Source: a virus
Direction: 5' to 3' (one strand)
DNA length: 20,206 bases
Virus record (IMG/VR): IMGVR_UViG_3300024519_000027
Span: 1 to 20,206 of that record
This document shows positions 1-6,374 of this stretch, piece by piece. A program made the translations under genes and the position numbers. Position 1 is the first letter of the stretch, and every line of letters starts with the position of its first letter. Under the pieces are notes generated by a model. The model did not search any database, was not told the DNA's origin, and was given only the letters and a program-made list of their open reading frames with translations.

Positions 1-94
1 TGGCCCTACAAATGTACTTCTCCTCTGCTTTTTTCTGAATTGCCTCATGTTTACGCTCCTCTAACACCATTCTTTCTATCTCCCTATCGTCCAT
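1..94 (-). CDS. Small charged protein, partial (runs off left edge)
   Basis: An ATG at 94..92 opens a frame that stays open for 31 codons to the window edge. It starts MDDREIERMVLEERKHEAIQ and is highly charged (Glu/Lys/Arg), probably helical or coiled coil. AAAGG lies 8 nt upstream as a ribosome binding site. The start lies inside the extension that would be made if the upstream gene's TAG at 131..129 were read through, so the two frames would then overlap by 11 nt. I do not recognise a family. It probably belongs to the same cluster of small genes as its upstream neighbours. The rest lies outside the window. Confidence 0.6.
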   Translation of the reverse strand, partial: MDDREIERMVLEERKHEAIQKKAEEKYICRA

Positions 95-128
95 CTCTTA
101 TGCCTTTCATTACCTGCACCCATACTTC

Positions 129-419
129 CTACTCAGGGCTTACCAAATCTATCAATTCTAATGACATTGATACAAGTGAAATTATTGCAATAAGCCCAAG
201 AAGAAGTCCAGCGGCTACAATGACCTGATCATCGTCATCCCCCTCCCTTGCTATTCCAGAACCAGTCCACATAAGTAAAAAAGCAATTCCACCTGTTATT
301 AGAAATACCACTAGGCTCTTCAATGGCTCTGCATATTGCTGCTCAATCAAAATAGGCATCATCTCCTTGGTCCTAGCTACTATCTCTGGGTCTAGCTCCG
401 ACATATCAATTATATTCAT
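129..419 (-). CDS. Small two-helix membrane protein, C-terminally truncated by an amber codon
   Basis: 96 residues with two hydrophobic segments, about residues 32-52 and 66-86, separated by an acidic loop (REGDDDD). It is a paralogue of the 111-residue protein at 1149..1484: both share xLxPExxxxTxExMPxLxxQQY near the N-terminus and a LELIDLVSPE/YELIELINPE end. The stop is TAG at 131..129, where the paralogue has TAC (Tyr). The codons after TAG encode EVWVQVMKGIRDGR and then TAG at 86..84, matching the paralogue's EVWTEVIK. With the TAG read as a residue the product would be 111 residues, the paralogue's length. The start ATG overlaps the preceding stop (TAATG). Function is unknown; a holin-like or other membrane role is possible but unproven. 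Confidence 0.8.
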   Translation of the reverse strand: MNIIDMSELDPEIVARTKEMMPILIEQQYAEPLKSLVVFLITGGIAFLLMWTGSGIAREGDDDDQVIVAAGLLLGLIAIISLVSMSLELIDLVSPE

Positions 420-655
420 TACTTACTCCAATCTTTGCACATTCTAATCAGCTTGCACCCCTCTGCATCCTTTCCATGATCTACAAATCTAATTGTGTCT
501 CTCAATTGTTGGTTTTCCAGCCTTAGCCTATCGCATTCAACCCTCGTGCATCCCAGTACTATCATCAGAATAGGAACGCACACTACTAGTCCCCATTCGC
601 TCATCCATTCTCTCATGCCCCCCTTAATCATTTCTAATGCTTCTTCAAAATTCAT
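419..655 (-). CDS. Single-pass membrane protein with short coiled coil
   Basis: 78 residues from the ATG at 655, chosen because GAGGAGAGG lies 7 nt upstream. An in-frame GTG at 682 would add nine residues but lacks a good binding site. Residues about 20-38 form one hydrophobic segment (WGLVVCVPILMIVLGC) ending in VLGC, which loosely resembles a lipobox, although the 20-residue lead before it is long for a lipoprotein signal. A heptad-like stretch follows (RLRLENQQLRD), then a C-terminal part with two Cys. The layout recalls an inner-membrane spanin, and it sits between two-helix membrane proteins as in a lysis cassette. No endolysin is visible, so the spanin idea is only an inference. Confidence 0.65.
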   Translation of the reverse strand: MNFEEALEMIKGGMREWMSEWGLVVCVPILMIVLGCTRVECDRLRLENQQLRDTIRFVDHGKDAEGCKLIRMCKDWSK

Positions 656-674
656 TTTTTTACCTCTCCTCTTT

Positions 675-1130
675 TTATTCACCTATGGTAAATCTAAACC
701 CGTGCTCAAAGACTTCACTGAATGACATATTCTTAACTTTTTTTGCTGCTGCCTTCCCTGTTCCTGTCAACTCTTCCCTTCTTTTTAGGTAGTAGTCTTC
801 AGAATCCTTATCGAGTGGTTGAACCGGCGTTGAACCCTCATTGGAGATGCCTTGATCCGTGCCTTCATCTTTATCCATCCTTTTGGACTTGAGTTCGCAC
901 AGCCATCTTACTTCCCTTGCTGCAATCCATTGCAAAGCAAACTCAAAACATAGCTCATGCTCCATCGCTATAAGCTCACCACCCATCTCTGTAATTTGCA
1001 CCCCTATCCCTTGAGCCTCACACTCTTCAGCCCCGGCTATGCGCTCTACCAAGGAGTCGTATTCCCTTTTAAGCTCGATATACGCCTCAACACTATCAAA
1101 AGTTAGAACCTCTTTCATTTTTTTCTCCAT
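675..1130 (-). CDS. Hypothetical charged protein, 151 aa
   Basis: Starts at ATG 1130 with GGAGG six bases upstream. The N-terminal half (about residues 8-80) looks helical with mixed charge. A Gly/Ser/Asp-rich linker follows (about 85-110), then a short conserved-looking end, SFSEVFEHGFRF, near the C-terminus. No family is recognised and there is no membrane segment. Within the coding sequence, around 896..909, lies a degenerate copy of the CGAACT-NN-AGTTCG repeat found upstream of other genes here (minus strand CGAACTCAAGTCCA). It lies between genes for small membrane proteins and is co-oriented with them, so it is probably co-transcribed. Confidence 0.75.
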   Translation of the reverse strand: MEKKMKEVLTFDSVEAYIELKREYDSLVERIAGAEECEAQGIGVQITEMGGELIAMEHELCFEFALQWIAAREVRWLCELKSKRMDKDEGTDQGISNEGSTPVQPLDKDSEDYYLKRREELTGTGKAAAKKVKNMSFSEVFEHGFRFTIGE

Positions 1131-1148
1131 TCTTTTCCTCCCTTATTT

Positions 1149-1484
1149 TTACTTATTAGCATTCTTTATCACTTCTGTCCATACCTCGTACTCTGGATTT
1201 ATCAGTTCTATCAATTCATACATTATTGACCATAGGCTACCAACCATAGCAACCCCTGCAAGGATAGCAACCATTAACAATACAGCCGCAGCTTCTTCAC
1301 CAGTATCATCCAGGTCTTCTCCACAAGCCCTCGCCCACTTCATGAAAAAATAAGTAAGCGCCCCAGATATAAGGAATGCCACCAAATTGTAAAGTGGGTC
1401 CGTATATTGCTGCCTTACTAACATTGGCATTAACTCGTTTGTCTTTTCTATCATCTCTGGTGTCAATTGCGATATATCAATCAT
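1149..1484 (-). CDS. Small two-helix membrane protein (intact paralogue)
   Basis: 111 residues. Two hydrophobic segments are visible, about residues 32-52 (NLVAFLISGALTYFFMKWA) and 67-92, separated by an acidic loop. The C-terminus reads INPEYEVWTEVIKNANK, an NPEY-type ending. It is paralogous along its whole length to the protein at 129..419 and shows what that gene's intact C-terminus should look like. Its ATG overlaps the stop of the 54-residue upstream gene (ATGA at 1484..1481), which suggests translational coupling. Small two-helix proteins of phages include holins, but nothing here proves that role, and having two paralogues close together is unusual for holins. Confidence 0.82.
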   Translation of the reverse strand: MIDISQLTPEMIEKTNELMPMLVRQQYTDPLYNLVAFLISGALTYFFMKWARACGEDLDDTGEEAAAVLLMVAILAGVAMVGSLWSIMYELIELINPEYEVWTEVIKNANK

Positions 1485-1645
1485 TTCTTTACCCTCTTTC
1501 TAATCATTACACCAATAAAAACCTGCTTTATCGTAAACCCATATGCAAATAGCTCTCTACTTACATGCCCCTGAACCATCTTTCGTGCACTTTGTTCCAA
1601 TGCATTTACCTTATTCATTGGTATTCGCCAGAAAAACCTAATCAT
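1481..1645 (-). CDS. 54-residue basic protein
   Basis: This short frame fills an otherwise empty 150-base gap. It begins ATG at 1645 with GGAG six bases upstream, starts MIRFFWRIPMNKVNALEQSA and ends FIGVMIRKRVKK. Its start overlaps the last 8 nt of the upstream gene (ATGATTAG) and its TGA overlaps the next gene's ATG (ATGA), so both ends join its neighbours exactly as real genes in this window do. The protein is basic and amphipathic, with aromatic residues near the N-terminus and a hydrophobic stretch near the C-terminus; it may associate with membrane or nucleic acid. No family is recognised. Confidence rests on the binding site and the paired overlaps. Confidence 0.72.
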   Translation of the reverse strand: MIRFFWRIPMNKVNALEQSARKMVQGHVSRELFAYGFTIKQVFIGVMIRKRVKK

Positions 1646-1988
1646 TGTCATCTCCAATATATTCTCTTATCTTACAAAGGGCTTCTCTTGTCTCATCCAA
1701 ATCATCTATCAGCATAAACATAATCTCATCCCTATCCGCCAAATCTTCCATTAACACCACTGCCTCATCATCTCCAAAAAATTCTATGTCTGCATATTTC
1801 GTCCCATTAATAAACGAAATGGCTACCCCGCCATCCAGCGTGGCATGAATGCAATTAAACTCAAAGCCCATCTCTTCTGCCATCTCAACAACCTTCTCAG
1901 CATCCCTAATTGCATTCCTGTTTATTACTGGAGCACCCTCTCCATCCCAATCTTCTTTCAAATCCCTAATCCACTGCATCAATTCCAT
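1638..1988 (-). CDS. WDGxGA-motif protein, 116 aa
   Basis: Start chosen at ATG 1988: it lies one base after the upstream stop (TGATATG) and has AGGA eight bases upstream. A TTG 48 nt further upstream lies inside the previous gene and has no binding site. The N-terminus reads LKEDWDGEGAPVINRNAI, followed by an alternating pattern that includes a DGGVAISFINGTKYADIEFFG stretch. This matches a widespread family of small proteins in bacteria and phages with the pattern WDGxGAxPI, a helix, then a beta-rich dGG...leW part. I know no established biochemical function for it. The C-terminal third is acidic and helical. Confidence 0.75.
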   Translation of the reverse strand: MELMQWIRDLKEDWDGEGAPVINRNAIRDAEKVVEMAEEMGFEFNCIHATLDGGVAISFINGTKYADIEFFGDDEAVVLMEDLADRDEIMFMLIDDLDETREALCKIREYIGDDND

Positions 1989-1989
1989 A

Positions 1990-2364
1990 TCATTCTTCCT
2001 TTGTTCTGAATAGGCGACAATAATTATTGCGTCCAACCACTATTGTATTATCAGCAAGATCAGACAGCGACTGACACTCACTGCGCCCATCGCAACAAAT
2101 GTAATCCTCGCACATATTGCAATTATCAACTCCAAGTGCTACGAAAAAATGAACCACTGCTTTGACATGATGCTCTTTTCTCTCTCTCACATCTGCCATC
2201 TGCTCAACAGTTAACCCCTCTAGTGGGCCAACATAGTTTTTCCTTGACTCTGCCAGCGTTCTGTACTTATGCACCCTCTTATTTAATCTACCTATTTCAT
2301 TCCTAAGCTTCTGCTCTTTCTTGCTCCATGGTGTATCGCAAAATGAACATTTCTTATCCTTCAT
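1990..2364 (-). CDS. Cys-rich probable zinc-binding protein
   Basis: 124 residues. An N-terminal CSFC pair (residues 6-9) and a C-terminal cluster CNMC..CC....C (about 82-97) with a later Cys suggest one or two metal sites. A basic helical segment between them (about residues 15-45, rich in Lys/Arg) could be a coiled coil or bind nucleic acid. The ATG overlaps the previous stop as TAATG, so translation is probably coupled; the only binding site is a G-run (GGGGGG) in the end of the upstream gene. It is followed immediately by the WDGxGA gene (one-base gap). No family is recognised. Confidence 0.75.
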   Translation of the reverse strand: MKDKKCSFCDTPWSKKEQKLRNEIGRLNKRVHKYRTLAESRKNYVGPLEGLTVEQMADVRERKEHHVKAVVHFFVALGVDNCNMCEDYICCDGRSECQSLSDLADNTIVVGRNNYCRLFRTKEE

Positions 2365-2696
2365 TACAGCCCCCCATTATGTAATCCGCTGAAATCCTCA
2401 CGTGAAGATGCATAGTGATCCACAAATATATGAGAATAATCAACCCCCGGTGGCGAATCGTCATGCAACGCCCTGAACTCAACTATCTCATCTCCGTTTA
2501 CCATAACTGTATCTACAGCCTTCATGGAAATTTTCATCCCGCGGTCACTTGCCAGCCTTATAAACGTCCTGGCCAAGCCTTTTGCATGCCTACTACAGTA
2601 GCCACAAACCAATATCGGCATCAAACATGCGTTTGGTAACATCTCTATCACCTCAAGCAGCATTCTAGTTGTTCTACCCGTTCCTCGTAGGCTCAC
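2364..2696 (-). CDS. Small P-loop-like protein, GTG start
   Basis: 110 residues starting with GTG at 2696, with GGAGG eight bases upstream. Residues 4-11 read RGTGRTTR, resembling a Walker A loop with Arg in place of the usual Lys. Residues 88-94, SHIFVDH, look like a Walker B strand ending in Asp-His. It is too short for a full NTPase domain, though small phage proteins starting with a G(T/R)GRTT motif are common. CGYCSRH in the middle might bind metal. Translation of the next gene is coupled (TAATG). The start codon directly follows a four-codon mini-ORF (ATG at 2711, stop TAA at 2699..2697). Confidence 0.72.
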   Translation of the reverse strand: MSLRGTGRTTRMLLEVIEMLPNACLMPILVCGYCSRHAKGLARTFIRLASDRGMKISMKAVDTVMVNGDEIVEFRALHDDSPPGVDYSHIFVDHYASSREDFSGLHNGGL

Positions 2697-2768
2697 TTAC
2701 AGCACCTCCATTAGATTATTTCCTTCTCCTCGCGAACTCAAGTTCGTCAATTTATTCTCCAGTCATAC
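2697..2768 (-). promoter_or_regulatory. Leader with inverted repeat and 4-codon mini-ORF
   Basis: This 72-nt gap holds, in gene direction, the inverted repeat CGAACTTGAGTTCG (2746..2733), a GAGGAGAAGGA ribosome binding tract, and then ATG GAG GTG CTG TAA (2711..2697). The TAA is followed directly by the GTG start of the P-loop-like gene. The mini-ORF's own sequence (GGAGG) serves as the binding site of that GTG. This arrangement could couple or regulate translation of the downstream gene; that is inference. Confidence 0.45.
2733..2746 (-). repeat. Inverted repeat, copy A
   Basis: Minus strand CGAACT-TG-AGTTCG, two 6-bp arms around a 2-nt centre. It ends 21 nt before the mini-ORF ATG at 2711 and 36 nt before the GTG at 2696, just upstream of the purine-rich binding tract. 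It is the same motif as at 3349, 6355 and 8485. Confidence 0.75.
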
Positions 2769-3335
2769 TTACTCATCAAACAATGCCAGCAACTGCTTAC
2801 ACGTCAACCTATCCAAATCATCCTCCCCGGCCATGGCAATTTTCAAATCGGCATCATCTACATCAATGCCCTTATTAAACTCAAATATTCCATGAGGATC
2901 TGCATCCTCGCCCTCTATTATCTTAACTATCCCCGTTAGATAGTTAGTAGGACACGTATGCTCATTGTAAAAATACTTATCATCCCCCTCCTCAGAACCA
3001 TGCCTGCCCCCTTCATGGCGCATTCCCTCTACAATTATCTTAACGTCCTTGGCGTCCTTTGCCATGTCTAGTAATACAAGGCGATCAACCTTTCGCTCCC
3101 CTGTTATTTTATAATTAACCAATCCATTATTTTTAACCAACATTACCCCAGCTCCACATGCATCACAGTACCATGGACCTACGGAAAATGAATTACGTTC
3201 TGCAAAGTATGAAATATCGTGAAAGCCTTTACATTCACCAATTGGACACCTTACAATATGTGAAACCCTCTCTTCTACTTCTGCAACGCCCTTTTTCTTA
3301 ATATCCAATTCGAATGAACCATTATCAATGTGCAC
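2769..3335 (-). CDS. Zinc-ribbon-like hypothetical protein, GTG start
   Basis: 188 residues from GTG at 3335, supported by GGAGG five bases upstream. Residues about 29-62 contain RCPIGEC and, after some 26 residues, YCDACG, a pair of Cys knuckles typical of a zinc ribbon. The rest is acidic, with repeated Asp near the C-terminus (DVDDADLKIAMAGEDDLDRL). It follows the glycosyltransferase pair but is separated from it by a 91-nt leader with a possible promoter, a 9-bp hairpin and the inverted repeat, so it may be controlled separately. No enzymatic motif is seen and function is unknown. Confidence 0.75.
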   Translation of the reverse strand: MHIDNGSFELDIKKKGVAEVEERVSHIVRCPIGECKGFHDISYFAERNSFSVGPWYCDACGAGVMLVKNNGLVNYKITGERKVDRLVLLDMAKDAKDVKIIVEGMRHEGGRHGSEEGDDKYFYNEHTCPTNYLTGIVKIIEGEDADPHGIFEFNKGIDVDDADLKIAMAGEDDLDRLTCKQLLALFDE

Positions 3336-3348
3336 TGTGTCCTCCTTA

Positions 3349-3362
3349 TGAACTCAAGTTCG
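3349..3362 (-). repeat. Inverted repeat, copy B
   Basis: Minus strand CGAACT-TG-AGTTCA; the outermost pair is mismatched (C/A), leaving 5-bp arms. Its 3' end lies 13 nt before the GTG start at 3335, immediately upstream of TAAGGAGG. It directly abuts a separate 9-bp hairpin at 3362..3382. Confidence 0.72.
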
Positions 3363-3382
3363 TTCTGGCATCTTGCCAAAAC
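3362..3382 (-). promoter_or_regulatory. Leader hairpin upstream of the zinc-ribbon gene
   Basis: The minus-strand RNA reads GUUUUGGCA-AGA-UGCCAGAAC: a 9-bp stem with one G-U pair and a 3-nt loop. No U-run follows, so it is not a standard terminator. It lies between the candidate promoter and inverted repeat copy B, giving two adjacent stem-forming elements in the leader. Confidence 0.45.
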
Positions 3383-3394
3383 CTTCTAAAACCA

Positions 3395-3423
3395 AACTTA
3401 GCTCTATTCTAACGTCCTGTCAA
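3395..3423 (-). promoter_or_regulatory. Candidate sigma70-type promoter
   Basis: TTGACA (3423..3418) is a perfect -35 box. It is followed after exactly 17 nt by TAAGTT (3400..3395), a weak -10 that keeps T-A and the final T. It sits just after the stop of the second glycosyltransferase gene and would start a transcript near 3388 that includes the hairpin and inverted repeat before the zinc-ribbon gene. The weak -10 limits confidence. Confidence 0.35.
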
Positions 3424-3426
3424 CGC

Positions 3427-4560
3427 CTATCTTTTACTTAATGCCTTTTTCCAGCACTTCACGTTGTTCGCAATTCTAGAATCTTGAACGCTCTCCAGTG
3501 CCCTCTCTGCCATATCAGCAGCATCCTGGTATCTTCCCAGATGATTATAGGTCATGCTCAACTTATCGTACCTATCGACCAAGTATACCCTAGGGTTAAC
3601 AAATAGTCTACACTCAGGTACTGGCATGTCTATGCACGCCTCTAGCCATACCTGTGCTTCTATAAACCTCTCCTGCTTATACGCCAGCTCTCCGAGGCTA
3701 CAATAGACCTCAGCCATGCCATGGAATTCGTCTAGCGCTTTCACGTACTGCTCCCTTGTGTTCACGGGGTCCCCGGTCCTATCATAGCATACCCCCATGT
3801 TCACCCGCGCGTGCCACCTCTCCTCTTTCCACACGGCAATCGTCAAGTAGTGAGTATACGCATCAATCGCCTCTTGCCACCTTGCATTCTCCTTATACGC
3901 GTTACCTAGGTAGAACCAACTCCTGGAGTTCCCAGGGTTCTTCTCTATCTCTTGCAGAAATCCGTTTATCGTCGAATCTGACCTCTGTGCGTCTCTGTCA
4001 CTCTTAGACTCAATCGCCTGATCCTGTTTCCTATGCTCAATTTTAAATAATTTGGAAAACATAGAGCTTTTAACTATTGGTACATTATGCAGTGGGTTAT
4101 TATACCTTACCGTTGGTGCAAATACCCTGCTCTGCCTATACATCTGCCTTGGTATTCCGCTTGCGTCTGGCTCAAACAATATCATCGTCTCTATACCGTC
4201 ATGGCCTTTTTCAATCGCCTCTTCAACTGCCCCCTTTACCTCTTCTGGCCTGACTACCTTCTCATGCCCGTCTAGCGTCAAGTGCCAATTGGACTGATCG
4301 CAAGCATCCAATACTATATTTCTCGCCCGCGAAAACCCCCACTCTGTATCCCCTTCATTTTTCGGGCCTTTTTTATCCAGCTCCTCTGATAAATAAATCG
4401 TAATAACCTTATCGCCTAGCCTCTTAGCAATATCAAGAGTTCCGTCACTCGACTCACTGTCCACCCCTATTACTATTTCGTCTGCGTGATCTCTTATTGA
4501 TTTGATCGTCTCTTCAATCGTCAAAACTTCATTCTTCACAACCATTGCAACTGACAGCAT
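3427..4560 (-). CDS. Glycosyltransferase family 2 protein with C-terminal TPR repeats (copy 2)
   Basis: 377 residues. Residues 1-110 form a GT-A/GT2 nucleotide-sugar binding domain: LSVAMVVKNE at the start, the ADEIVIGVDSxSxDGT segment, then HLTLDGHE where the metal-binding DxD is expected, here D-G-H. The PLHNVPIV stretch follows the catalytic domain. From about residue 195 come TPR-like helices (SWFYLGNAY...W.EAI.AY; ARVNMGVCY; EVYCSLGELAY). It is a close paralogue of the gene just upstream and starts 9 nt after that gene's stop, with AGGAG as binding site. The family transfers sugar to protein, lipid or glycan acceptors; the acceptor here is unknown. Candidates are a virion protein or a host surface glycan. 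Confidence 0.88.
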   Translation of the reverse strand: MLSVAMVVKNEVLTIEETIKSIRDHADEIVIGVDSESSDGTLDIAKRLGDKVITIYLSEELDKKGPKNEGDTEWGFSRARNIVLDACDQSNWHLTLDGHEKVVRPEEVKGAVEEAIEKGHDGIETMILFEPDASGIPRQMYRQSRVFAPTVRYNNPLHNVPIVKSSMFSKLFKIEHRKQDQAIESKSDRDAQRSDSTINGFLQEIEKNPGNSRSWFYLGNAYKENARWQEAIDAYTHYLTIAVWKEERWHARVNMGVCYDRTGDPVNTREQYVKALDEFHGMAEVYCSLGELAYKQERFIEAQVWLEACIDMPVPECRLFVNPRVYLVDRYDKLSMTYNHLGRYQDAADMAERALESVQDSRIANNVKCWKKALSKR

Positions 4561-4569
4561 TTACATCTC

Positions 4570-5706
4570 CTATTTTCTACCTAAAGCTTTTCTCCAGACC
4601 TTCACATTGTTCTCGATTCTCGAATCACGAACGCTCTCAAGCGCCTTACCAGCCATCTCTATAGCATCCCCATATCTACCCAAGTTACCATAGACCAACG
4701 AAAGTCGATCATACCTATCTACCAAATACGCCCTCGGATTCACAAATAGCATCCGGTCAGGTACAGGCATCTCTATGCATGCCTCTAGCCATAGCTGAGC
4801 TTCTACGAACATCCCCTGCCTACAAGCCAACTCTCCTAAACTGCAATAGACCTCTACCATCCCTGGGAATTCGTCCAAAGCTCTTGCGTACTGCTCCCTT
4901 GCGCTTGCCAGGTTGCCTACATTGTCATAACATACGCCCATATTTACTCGCGCGTACATACGCTCCTCCACGCACTGAGAAATCGTTAAATAATGATCAT
5001 ATGCACCTATGGCCTCTTGCCATCTTTCATCACCCCTGTATGCATTACCCAAATAAAACCACGATCTTGTGTTTTTTGGATCCCTCTCTATGTCCTTTAG
5101 TAGTCCATTTATCGTACTGTCAGACCTCTGTTCGTCCCTATCCTCCCTCGACTCAGCTGCCTGATCTTGCTTCCTATGCTCTATCTTAAATTCCTTAGAA
5201 AACATCAGCCTTTTAACTATTGGTACATTATGCAGTGGATTATTATATCTTACTGTCGGTGCAAGAATCCTTCCCTGCCTAATCATCTGCCTTGGTATCC
5301 CATTTGCGTCAGGCTCGAATAATAGCTCTACCTCTACCCCGTCACACCCTTTTTCAACTGCGTCAGCAATCACATCACTTACGTTCTGAGGATCTATTAC
5401 AGTCTCGTGCCCATCTAAAGTCAATCGATAATTGGCATCCTTACACGCATCCAGCACCATATTGCGCGCCTTCGAAAACCCCCATGTGTCATCGTCACGT
5501 GTTACTGATTCCTTTTTATCAAGTTCTTCAGATAAATAAATATCTATTACTTTATCCCCAAGCTTGTTCGCTAATTCACGGGTTCCATCATCAGATCCCT
5601 TATCTACACCTATCACTATCTCGTCTGCGTATCCCCTTATTGATTTAATAGTTCTATCTAACGTATTTATCTCGTTTTTTACAACCATTGCAACCGATAA
5701 CAGCAT
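4570..5706 (-). CDS. Glycosyltransferase family 2 protein with C-terminal TPR repeats (copy 1)
   Basis: 378 residues, same architecture as the next gene: GT2 domain (LLSVAMVVKNE, ADEIVIGVDKGSDDGT, RLTLDGHE at the DxD position), a YNNPLHNVPIV segment, then TPR-type helices from about residue 200 (SWFYLGNAYRGDERWQEAI and following). By eye about 70% of the first 64 aligned residues are identical to the second copy, which indicates a tandem duplication. Both keep the whole catalytic core, including DGHE, so both are probably functional with diverged specificity. The start at 5706 is the conserved MLLSVAMVV; the binding site is weak (GGTGGT). Placement within the late region of a phage suggests modification of virion protein or of the host envelope, which is inference. 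Confidence 0.88.
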   Translation of the reverse strand: MLLSVAMVVKNEINTLDRTIKSIRGYADEIVIGVDKGSDDGTRELANKLGDKVIDIYLSEELDKKESVTRDDDTWGFSKARNMVLDACKDANYRLTLDGHETVIDPQNVSDVIADAVEKGCDGVEVELLFEPDANGIPRQMIRQGRILAPTVRYNNPLHNVPIVKRLMFSKEFKIEHRKQDQAAESREDRDEQRSDSTINGLLKDIERDPKNTRSWFYLGNAYRGDERWQEAIGAYDHYLTISQCVEERMYARVNMGVCYDNVGNLASAREQYARALDEFPGMVEVYCSLGELACRQGMFVEAQLWLEACIEMPVPDRMLFVNPRAYLVDRYDRLSLVYGNLGRYGDAIEMAGKALESVRDSRIENNVKVWRKALGRK

Positions 5707-5725
5707 TCAACCACCAGCTTTCTAA

Positions 5726-5932
5726 CTACTCGATATCATCCCACTTTACACCAGGCTTCAAGTCCTTCAATAATGCATCCAGCCTATCCATCGCCACTAC
5801 ATATGATTCCCGCGCCCTCTTCATATTAGACCAATCAAGCGTCTCTCTTACCTCAGCGAATGTAGTAACCTCTCCAGTCTCTGTATCTATTTCGAAATCC
5901 TCATCGCCAACTTTTATCTTCTCTTTTGCCAT
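5726..5932 (-). CDS. Small hypothetical protein, 68 aa
   Basis: Starts at ATG 5932 with GGAG eight bases upstream. The N-terminal half looks like a small beta-hairpin (IKVGDEDFEIDTETGEVTTF). The rest is a single helix with Arg/Asp/Leu spacing ending KWDDIE. It is acidic and soluble, with no Cys. It lies 19 nt upstream of the first glycosyltransferase gene and may be co-expressed with it. No family is recognised. Confidence 0.7.
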   Translation of the reverse strand: MAKEKIKVGDEDFEIDTETGEVTTFAEVRETLDWSNMKRARESYVVAMDRLDALLKDLKPGVKWDDIE

Positions 5933-5981
5933 TTAAAAATCTCCATCCAATCTATCTTGCGCTTTATCCAAAGTCAACCAA

Positions 5982-6341
5982 CTAGAACGTTACTACTTGC
6001 TCTTCTTTCACATTCACCTTAATCCCCGGCCTTGAAAGCATATCCTTTAGATATCCAATGTGCTCTTCACATACCCCCAAAACACCGTGCCCGTGAATAT
6101 CTACAGCTGCTCCTGCCTCACCACCGCATATAAAACACATAGACGCTAAGGCGCTTTGCATAGGACCTTTATACTGTGGAAATGCCATCGGCCTATCTCC
6201 TCCAGGACCATTGCACTCTTTACCACAATTGAACGTCTTTCCATCACTTTGACCCAGCTGAATATGGTAATGCTCACACCATGCACAAACTGCTGAGAAC
6301 CCACTCTCCATCGCTTTTTTTGCTTTAATACTCTCTATCAT
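5982..6341 (-). CDS. Probable zinc-binding protein with two Cys/His clusters
   Basis: 119 residues from ATG 6341, with AAGGA eight bases upstream. Cluster 1, about residues 19-43: CAWCEHYH then CGKEC. Cluster 2, about residues 69-94: CFICG, then GVCEEHI. Cluster 2, C-x2-C ... GVCxxHI, resembles small zinc-binding modules of unknown role seen in phages. An inverted repeat copy sits 13 nt before the start. No catalytic motif is seen. It could act as a nucleic-acid or protein adaptor, but the sequence does not decide. Confidence 0.75.
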   Translation of the reverse strand: MIESIKAKKAMESGFSAVCAWCEHYHIQLGQSDGKTFNCGKECNGPGGDRPMAFPQYKGPMQSALASMCFICGGEAGAAVDIHGHGVLGVCEEHIGYLKDMLSRPGIKVNVKEEQVVTF

Positions 6342-6354
6342 TTATTTCCTTACG

Positions 6355-6368
6355 TGAACTTTAGTTCG
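6355..6368 (-). repeat. Inverted repeat, copy C
   Basis: Minus strand CGAACT-AA-AGTTCA, 5-bp perfect arms with one outer mismatch. The centre differs from the other copies (AA). Its 3' end lies 13 nt before the ATG at 6341, exactly as in copy B, and immediately before CGTAAGGA. Confidence 0.7.
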
Positions 6369-6374
6369 TTCTAT

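Noticed and set aside
129-131. General reassignment of TAG to an amino acid
   Set aside because: Several genes end in TAG exactly where the next gene begins (4570, 9997, 19512, 1638), so TAG works as a stop in this genome.
656-682. GTG start for the one-helix membrane protein
   Set aside because: The added residues (NKKRRGKK) are encoded by the ribosome binding site of the ATG at 655.
1989-2036. TTG start for the WDGxGA protein
   Set aside because: It lies inside the previous gene and lacks a binding site, whereas the ATG at 1988 directly follows the previous stop and has AGGA.
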